In this document: positions 57,776 through 64,000 of the stretch, piece by piece | Position numbering within the stretch: the stretch's first letter is position 1 | Layout: each line of letters starts with the position of its first letter | NCBI GenBank assembly: GCA_028751875.1 | Contig: CM054162.1 | Location: forward strand, 1,885,344 to 1,949,343 | Reading direction: 5' to 3' | Origin: Rapana venosa | Taxonomy: Eukaryota > Mollusca > Gastropoda > Neogastropoda > Muricidae | DNA: 64,000 nt | Notes under the pieces: model-generated | Told to the model about the DNA's origin: nothing | Seen by the model: the letters and a program-made list of their open reading frames with translations, nothing else | Database searches by the model: none | Made by a program: the position numbers and the translations under genes

Positions 57776-57895
57776 TCTCTCTCTCTCTGTCCTCTCCCCT
57801 CTCTCTCGGATTCTCTGTCTGTCGGGTCTCCCTCTCTCTAGGGTCTGTCTCTCGGTCTGTCTCTCTTTGTCTGTCTCCTCTGTCTGTTCCTTGTC
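57773..57895. repeat. (CT)n tract after the LINE tail
   Basis: CTCT/CTGT repeats starting directly after the ATT tail of the LINE at 55440-57775. Confidence 0.9.
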
Positions 57896-58054
57896 TATTT
57901 ATTCCCTGCCACTCACCACTCTCTTAGAAGCAATTTTTACACTTTGAAATAAAAAAGTTGCGAATGTGCCAGAGTATCAAGAAATGCTAAATTAACATGT
58001 CACAGCTGCATTTCCATTTAGAAAATGTGTGGCAAACAGCCCATTGCATTACAC

Positions 58055-58378
58055 AGAGAGGAGGAGAGAGAGGAGAGAGAGAGGGAGAGAGGAGGAGAAA
58101 GAGAGAGAGGAGAGAGTGAGAGAGGAGAGAGAGGGAGGAGGGAGAGAGAGAGAGAGAGGGGAGAGAGAGAGAGAGGAGGGAGAGAGGGGGGGGGGGAGAG
58201 AGAGAGAGAGAGGGAGAGCGAGGAAGAGACAGCAAGAGAGAGAGAGAGAGAGAGCGAGGGAGAGAGGGGAGAGGGGAGAGAGAGGGGAAAGAGGAGGAGA
58301 GAGAGAGAGAGAGAGAAAAGAGAGAGAGGGAGAGCCAGAGAGCAGAGACGGAGAGAGAGACAGGAGAAGAGATATAGA
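58055..58378. repeat. (GA)n tract
   Basis: About 320 bp of GA with GG or AA doublets. It carries long Arg/Glu and antisense Ser/Leu frames that are rejected. Confidence 0.95.
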
Positions 58379-58380
58379 TT

Positions 58381-58499
58381 ATGTGTGTGTGGGGGTAAGT
58401 GTGCGCGCAGGCGCACGCGCAGGCGCACGTGTGTGGTGTGTGGTGCGTGTGGGGCACCCCGCGTGCGCATGTGTGTCTGTGTGTGTGTGTGTGCGTGTG

Positions 58500-58554
<55 letters not shown>

Positions 58555-58574
58555 GTGTGTGTGTGTGTGTGCCA
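58381..58574. repeat. (TG)n tract with GCGC segment
   Basis: GCGCAGGCGCACGCGC near 58404-58425, then TG, ending with a pure run of about 50 bp (58505-58552). Confidence 0.95.
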
Positions 58575-58687
58575 TGTTGGGAGTGGGGACGCAAGTCTGT
58601 GTGCTTTGCTGGGCTGCATGGACACACTGCTTGCTGTCGTTTCTTTGGAAAATACTTGAACTCGACAGACGTTGGTCTATTCTATTT

Positions 58688-58800
58688 ATTCGTTGATATT
58701 GAGGATACTAGAATAAACACCCAAGCGCTTCTTTACATCTAGTCCCCATGTGTATGCAGTTTTGTAAGTGTTGTCATATGTCCTCACTGGCACACATGGC
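58688..58800 (-). mobile_element. dispersed repeat A, copy 3
   Basis: 'ttgaggatactagaataaac', 'acatctagtccccatgtgt', 'atgcagttttgtaa' and the 'cactggcacac' block line up with copies at 6528 and 11966. Confidence 0.75.
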
Positions 58801-59062
58801 CTACTCTTCCGATATAAGCGGAACAGGTTTCAACGTGTGCGCGAGTTTTTCTGCGTGTGTTCCCCACACGGGGCCTTGGTTTATAGGCTTATATGTAGGA
58901 CTTTGGAGCCCAGTGGAGTCTGCACTGATGTTTTTTTTCCCAAAGGGGAAAAGTCCCTTAAAACGGGATTCGAACCCCGGTCGTCAGATTGCGAATGTTT
59001 TTTGGGTTTGGGAAAATTTATACCGGTGCTTTTGTGACCCTCTGCCTCAAAATGGGTCGTAA
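58801..59062 (-). mobile_element. probable tRNA-headed SINE joined to repeat A
   Basis: Minus strand shows a perfect-looking box B, 'ggttcgaatcc', at 58967-58977, in 'gaccggggttcgaatcccg'. Box A would fall near 59020-59045, where poor base quality blurs it. Reading on, the sequence leads into repeat A copy 3. Repeat A may thus be the LINE-derived 3' end of a tRNA-type SINE. Confidence 0.5.
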
Positions 59063-59074
59063 CGCACAGCGGGT

Positions 59075-59132
59075 CACTGTTTGATTGTTGGCGTTAGGCG
59101 CCTTGCACATCAGGCCCAGCGCTTCCAACTCC
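59075..59132 (-). mobile_element. repeat B core, inverted fragment
   Basis: Reverse complement gives 'aagcgctgggcctgatg' and 'aaggcgcctaacgcc', the core of repeat B. Both ends are lost. Confidence 0.6.
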
Positions 59133-59371
59133 GGTGGGGGAAAAATGGTCCTCTTTTCCCGTCTGTTGGAACAACAACAACAACAACCAACAACAAGGAA
59201 TGGACCAGAGAAGGCAGATCATAGACAAGATGGTGATGGGAGAAAAAAGAAAAAGGTCAAAACAAAAGAGAGGGATAGAAAAGATGGAACTCCTAGCACA
59301 GAAGGTAGGGAGGGTATTTATACTGACAGGCCCCCTAACACCCCCATGGGGAGGGGGGGGGTTGTCCCAAA

Positions 59372-59641
59372 CCCTTGTGGTCGTGGGGGAGCGAGGGGGT
59401 CAGAGACCTTAACTTCTTCAGGAGCCAGCATATTGAGGGCGGCGCCCATCTCCTCTCCCTCGCTGCTTTACCTTCCCTGACCCTAAAGAGGGCAGGTACC
59501 CATTACAGCTGGGTGAACTGGGGGACGTATGAAGCCAAGGCGCGCAAACGGTCACCCATCCAACTGGTAACCACGCTCAAACGCTGCTTAACTTGGCAGG
59601 GGGGGAATCGGGTGCTCTGAGCACTGAGCTATCGCGTCCCT
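59372..59641 (-). mobile_element. composite tRNA/5S-rRNA-headed SINE, copy 1
   Basis: Minus strand, from 59640: 'gggacgcgatagctcagtgc' then 'tcagagca' looks like a tRNA acceptor and D-arm with box A. It is followed by 'aagttaagcagcg' (59582-59594) and 'tggttaccagttggatgggt' with 'gaccg' (59548-59572). These match the 3' half of 5S rRNA (AAGCTAAGCAG, TGGTTAGTACTTGGATGGG, GACCG), including its internal box A and box C region. The body includes 'gggtacctgccctctttagg' (59480-59499) and 'gggcgccgccctcaatatgc' (59429-59448). 5S-derived (SINE3-type) heads are established. The tRNA-half plus 5S-half arrangement here is my reading. Confidence 0.7.
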
Positions 59642-59782
59642 TTCCCCATGGGAAAGTTGAAAGAAAATCAATTTGTGAAACGCTTATGTAGATAAACACT
59701 CCGGTGGAGACTTTGAAATGAAAATGTAGATGCCATCAGGTTCCAAATTTTCTGACCGGCTCATTTTCTTATTTTTTTTCTT

Positions 59783-59888
59783 ATTTTAGTTCGAGGATAT
59801 TGAATAAACACTCGCGTGCTTTTTTTTACATCCAGTCCCCGTGTTTATGCAGTTTTGTACATTTTTAATCTTTCCCCACTGCTTTACA
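59783..59888 (-). mobile_element. dispersed repeat A, copy 4
   Basis: 'ttcgaggatattgaataaac', 'acatccagtccccgtgttt' and 'atgcagttttgtaca' as in the other copies. On its upstream side (minus strand) is 'ccccgtggctagaacatctt', a possible weak box A. Confidence 0.75.
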
Positions 59889-60019
59889 ATGACTTTATCT
59901 TCTTAACAGTGGAAAGGGTTTTTAATTGTGCGCAAGATGTTCTAGCCACGGGGCTACAGGAAAACTGCATTATTCAGGTTCCATTCTGAAAGCTGACACA
60001 GCTGAGGGCAGGTGTTGCC

Positions 60020-60430
60020 CCATGGGAATGCCGGGGATCTGTTGGTATAACATGTAGACTAAAATCAGATGTTCTGTCACCCAGCCAATAATAAGATGTT
60101 CCCTGATAATAAGATGCTATTTAATAACATCTCCACATCTGGAAATTATGTACCAGGGATTTCCTCTGTTCTGTGGCTCTCTTTGTTCATGCCTTATTCA
60201 TTGTCTTTCTAGTACCCTCTCTGTGACTATTTTTTATCTTATTTGTCATATTGCATTTGTTCCCCCAGAAAGACTTAAAAGGCTATAATTTTCAGCCAAT
60301 GTCAAAGGTGGATAATCTGGGCCTGACTTGTCAGGCGTTTAGCGGCAGTGTAACGCATTTTCGCTCATAAGACAGACAGCTGCAATCGTTGTTCGGGCAT
60401 TTTACTTTAAAGGAAAAGAAAACCTGATAT
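60020..60430 (+). mobile_element. dispersed repeat B, copy 4
   Basis: Longest copy: 'gggaatgccggggatctg', 'catctggaaattatgtacca', a pyrimidine middle, 'gggcctgacttgtcaggcgt', 'ttagcggcagtgtaacgc' and an A-rich end at 60412. Shows that the family reaches at least 400 bp. Confidence 0.8.
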
Positions 60431-60604
60431 GATTTATGTGAAATCATTAGTTTATGGGTGATCACTGAGCCTCATGGACGTCAATGATAAAATGCCAAAA
60501 TGGGAAAAAACTTGGAAAGGCAATCAGGAGTATTGATCTAGTGAATGGCTGAAGGTGCCCTTCAGTGCAGTTTTCTTCTGTCCAGACCCCATCCATTCCT
60601 GCCC

Positions 60605-60636
60605 AGTTAAGGAGAGAGAGGAGAGAGAGGAGAGAG

Positions 60637-60667
<31 letters not shown>

Positions 60668-60693
60668 GGAGAGAGAGGAGAGAGAGAGAGAGG

Positions 60694-60731
<38 letters not shown>

Positions 60732-61566
60732 GATAAATGCTACTTTCACGGACAGTTACGGTCTTTAGATGTCTCCACTGAGAATTGAAAGGGAGGGTTT
60801 TAGAGCTATTGTGATTGAAACGACAATGTGGCTTTTTTCTTTGTTACTGCAGTTAAGCAACTGTACTTAGATGATAGATATATAGATTTGGGTAGATAAA
60901 TGGATATATAGATAGAGAGAGATGGATAATAGATAGGTAGATAAAGAGAGAGAGAGAGAGGGGAGAGAGAGAGAAAAAGATGAGAGAGAGAGAGGAGGGG
61001 AAGAGGAGAGAGAGAGAGTGAGAGAGAGAGAGAGCGGAGATAGAGAGAGAAGGGGAAAGAGAGAGAAGGAGAGAAAGATAGAAAGAGAGAAAAGGGAGAG
61101 AGGGGAGAGAGAGGGGAAGAGAGAGGAGAGATGAGAGAGAGAGAGAGTAGAGAGAGGGGAAGAGAGAGGGGAGAGAAGAGAGAGAGAGAGAGAGAGAGAG
61201 GGGAGGAAGAGAGGAGAGGGGAGTACGAGTAGTGCTACTTTCACGGACAGTTACGGGCTTTAGATGTTCTCCACTGAGAATTGAGGTAGGGTTTTAGAGC
61301 TATTGTGATTGAAACGACAAAGTGGCTTTTTTCTTTGTTACTGCAGTTAAGCAACTGAAATTAGATGATAGATATATAGATGGATAGATAAAAGGATATA
61401 TAGATAGAGGAGAATGGATAGATAGATAGGTAGATAAAGAGAGAGAGAGAGGAGAGAGAGGAGAGAGAGAGGAGAGAAAAGAGGAGGAGAGAGAAGAGAG
61501 GAGAAGGGAGAGAGAGAAAAGAGAGAGAAGGAGAGAAAGATAGAAAGAGAGAAAGGGAGAGAGAGG

Positions 61567-61625
<59 letters not shown>

Positions 61626-62050
61626 AGAGATGAAGAGGGGAGAGAGAGAGAGAGAGAGGTACGAGTAGTGCTACTTTCACGGACAGTTACGGTCTTAGAT
61701 GTCTCCACTGAGGATTGAGGTAGGGTTTAGAGCTATTGTGATTGAAACGACAAAGTGGTTTTTTCTTTGTTACTGCAGTTAACCAACTGTACTTAGATAG
61801 ATAGTAGATAGATAAATGGAATATAGATAGAGAGAGAGATGGATAGATAGATAGGTAGATAAAGAGAGAGAGAGAGAGGGGAGATGAGAGAGAGAGGGGA
61901 GAGAGAGAGATGAGAGAGAGAGGAGAGAAAAGGAGAAAGAGAGAGAAGGAGAGAAAGATAGAAAGAGAGAAAGGGGAAAGAGGGAGAGAGGAAAAGGGGA
62001 GAGAGAGAGAGAGAGGAGAGGAGAGGGGAGAGAGAGAGAGAGAGAGAGGG

Positions 62051-62105
<55 letters not shown>

Positions 62106-62541
62106 TACGAGTAGTGCTACTTTCACGGACAGTTACGGGCTTTAGATGTCTCCACTGAGGATTGAGGTAGGGGTTTTTGAGCTATTGTGATTGAAACGAC
62201 AAATTGGCTTTTTTCTTTGTTACTGCAGTTAACCAAGTGTACTTTGATAGATAGATATATAGATGGATAGAAAAAATGGATATATAGATAGAGAGAGATG
62301 GATAGATAGTAGGTAGATAAAGAGAGGGGAGAGAGAGAGAGAGAGAGAGAGGGGATGAGGAGGAGAGAGAGAGAGAAGGGGAGAGAGAGAGAGAGAGAAA
62401 GAAAAAGGGGGAGAGAGAGAGAGAGAGAAGGAGAGAAAGATAGAAAGAGAGAAAGGGGAGAGAGAGAGAGAGAGAGAGAGAGAAGGGGGAGAGAGAGAGA
62501 GAGAGAGAGAGAGGAGAGTGAGGAGAGAGAGAGAGAGAGGT
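60605..62541. repeat. macrosatellite, four units of about 436-495 bp
   Basis: Units start at 60729, 61224, 61660 and 62106 with 'tac..(a/g)t.(a/g)tgctactttcacgg'. Each has about 130 bp of non-repetitive sequence ('tagagctattgtgattgaaa', 'ttctttgttactgcagttaa'), then a GATA-rich part, then a long GA tract. The unique parts are almost identical; the GA parts differ in length. A lone GA tract at 60605-60728 precedes unit 1, and unit 4 ends in GA at 62541. The Arg/Glu and Ser/Leu frames are not genes. Confidence 0.9.
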
Positions 62542-62661
62542 CCACTGAAGCAAATCTGTTGTGATAGACCTAACCAAAGACTGAATGTCACTTCACAGAA
62601 ATCTGTCTCTCTGATGTGGTCAAAGTATTGTGTTAACCACTGGTTAAAGGAAGCTGAAAGC

Positions 62662-62985
62662 AGCCCGACCTGTTTGTGTGTGTTGTGTATGTATGCCGCG
62701 CGCAGGTGCGTGTGTGTGTTTGTGTGTTTTGGCGCGTTTTGTTTGTTTTTGGTGCGCGTGTGCAGGTGCGTGTGTGTGGTTTGTGTGTGTGTATGTGTTT
62801 TGTTTGTGTGTGTGTGCTTGTGCATCTGTGTATATGTGTGTATGTGTGGGGTGCATGTGTGTGTGCGTGTGTGCTTGCATTTTGTGGGTGTTTGTTGGTG
62901 TGTGTGCTACATGCGTATTTGTTTTGTTGTGTGTGTGTTTATATGTGTGTTTGTATGTGTGTCTGTGTGTGTAAATACATGTATT
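62662..62985. repeat. interrupted (TG)n tract
   Basis: TG with TGTT, TGCG and TGTA variants. Cys/Val frames rejected. Confidence 0.9.
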
Positions 62986-63047
62986 TGCATTTTGTTTGTT
63001 CTGTATTGACGCATTATCTACAGTCCTTTTTTTTCCAATTGTATTTG

Positions 63048-63183
63048 GTGGATCGGTGGTCTAGAGGTAACGCGCCTGTCTAGAATGCGAAAAGTCCGGG
63101 TCGGGTGTGTGCGCGGTTCGTACCCCGTTTGGGCCCGAAATTTTCACCCATCCATTAGACCATGAGTGATGGTCTGGGCGCTA

Positions 63184-63214
<31 letters not shown>

Positions 63215-63478
63215 CGTGTGTTACAGAAAATTTTCAGCGCACGTAAAAGAACCCACGGCAACAAGGGAGTTGTCCCTGGCAAAATTCTTAGAAAAAAGCC
63301 ACTCTGATAGGGAAACAAATACAGTTGCAGACCAAAAGAAAAAAAAAAAAGAAAAAAAAAAAGAAAATAAGGGTGGCGCTGCTCTTGTGGCGACGCGCTC
63401 TCCCCGGGGAGAGCAGCCCGAATTTCACGCAGAGAACTCTCGTGACTTGAAGTGGTATAAAATAAAATAAAATAAATT
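63048..63478 (+). mobile_element. tRNA-headed SINE with conserved centre and AAATA tail
   Basis: Box A-like 'ggtggtctagaggtaacg' (63055-63072) and box B-like 'ggttcgtaccc' (63115-63125) form a tRNA-derived head for RNA polymerase III. The centre holds 'gatgagacgataaaccgagg' and 'gcacgtaaaagaacccacgg', a block I recognise as widespread in mollusc and other invertebrate SINEs. An A-rich insert lies at 63335-63368. The tail has the palindrome GCTCTCCCCGGGGAGAGC (63397-63414), then 'cagcccgaatttcac' and (AAATA)n at 63459-63477. The element looks complete. The open frame at 63162-63470 is not a gene. Confidence 0.85.
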
Positions 63479-63775
63479 TAAATAAGACTTGTCTAGGATT
63501 ACCTGGTGTTGTGTGAGCACTGACGTCACTTCCTTAAGGGGCAGGCTCTGTGCTAGCCTAAAGCCTGTGGGAAGCCAGTCATGCGTGGAGGTGGCAATGT
63601 TATGTCCTGCATGTACTTCAGCACATGACCCTGTGGTGATAGTCTGAATTAAGGATGCTTCAGCTGATCACAATATGGAGTTCTGATAAAACATGTCATC
63701 AGGTAAGCACATCCTTGGAGACTTCATACTGGAACTCTTGTTTCCATAAAGTCTTCAGTGAGCCCCCTTGGTTAA
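63479..63775. other. unassigned sequence
   Basis: Sequence between two SINEs. No feature recognised. Confidence 0.4.
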
Positions 63776-64000
63776 AAGGTAAAGGTAAAGGAGTCCAATA
63801 ACCTATAAGGTCGTAGGGGAGCGAGGCGTCAGAGACCTCACTTCTCTAGGGCCAGCATATTGAGGGCGGCGCCCATCTCTTCTCCCTCGCTGCTTTACCT
63901 TCCCTGACCCTAAAGAGGGCAGGTACCCATTACAGCTGGGTGAACTGGGGGACTGTACTGAAGCCAAGGCGCGCAAACGGTCACCTATCCAAGTGGTAAC
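63776..64000 (-). mobile_element. composite tRNA/5S-rRNA-headed SINE, copy 2 (cut by window end)
   Basis: Same orientation and nearly the same sequence as 59372-59590. The 5S-like part is visible at 63962-64000 ('gttaccacttggataggtga' on minus). The tRNA-like head would lie beyond the window. The 3' end has a short (CTTTAC)n tail at 63776-63793, a normal SINE/LINE end. Confidence 0.75.

Noticed and set aside
59540..59641. A genuine 5S rRNA gene
   Set aside because: Only the 3' half resembles 5S, the 5' part is tRNA-like, and the rest is a dispersed body repeated at 63776.
62600..62660. A tRNA-like box A on the minus strand ('cagtggttaacac')
   Set aside because: No box B at a fitting distance and no shared SINE body, so it may be chance.
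63048..63125. A functional tRNA gene
   Set aside because: Boxes A and B are present, but no cloverleaf with paired acceptor ends fits, and the sequence continues into a SINE body.

Overview
The window reads as intergenic DNA from a repeat-rich animal genome. A marine mollusc, probably a gastropod, is my best inference. The reasons are short interspersed elements (SINEs) whose central and tail sequences I associate with molluscs, decayed CR1/L2-like and other non-LTR retrotransposons, and an extreme load of microsatellites (by eye a fifth to a quarter of the window). I found no convincing host protein-coding exon, rRNA gene or functional tRNA gene. Nearly all long open frames are translations of microsatellites (Ser/Leu, His/Thr, Cys/Val, Arg/Glu or Tyr/Ile/His/Thr strings). 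The features are therefore mobile elements, tandem repeats, dispersed repeat families, and assembly or quality artefacts.

Layout. 0-12.5 kb: microsatellites (CATA, GA, TG, CA, TTC/TTG) with dispersed repeats A, B, D, E and a SINE-C copy at 8.6 kb. 13.2-14.4 kb: a minus-strand LINE with an RT motif. 15.5 kb: a LINE C-terminal tail. 16.5-17.7 kb: tetranucleotide blocks and a 25-bp satellite. 18.5-19.0 kb: a 500-N gap. 19.5-28.1 kb: three decayed non-LTR units in a row, namely a CR1-like endonuclease-RT element, an ORF1-like unit headed by a 2A-like motif, and a second endonuclease-RT element. 28.2-38.8 kb: a poly-G run and about 10 kb of sequence distorted by homopolymer inflation, with LINE tail fragments still legible. 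40.0-41.9 kb: the best-preserved LINE, with its RT catalytic aspartates intact. 43.8-48.2 kb: repeats B and SINE-C next to a 43-bp hairpin-forming array and a 15-bp CAGCTG array. 49-54.5 kb: CA/CAC/TA/TG tracts, another repeat B and an inverted LINE tail. 55.4-57.8 kb: an L2/CR1-like LINE. 58-64 kb: repeat A copies, two copies of a SINE whose head combines a tRNA 5' half with a 5S-rRNA-like segment, a four-unit ~440-495-bp macrosatellite, and a tRNA-headed SINE with an 18-bp palindrome.

The unifying pattern is that retroposon 3' ends repeatedly abut simple or complex tandem repeats. Repeat A runs into GA tracts, repeat B into GAA tracts, and SINE-C into the 43-bp array, the 15-bp array and the CA/TA tract. 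This suggests that retroposon tails seed the satellites here. The most unusual objects are the tRNA/5S composite SINE, the SINE-C/array pairs, and the 2A-like motif with an Asn-to-Ser change.
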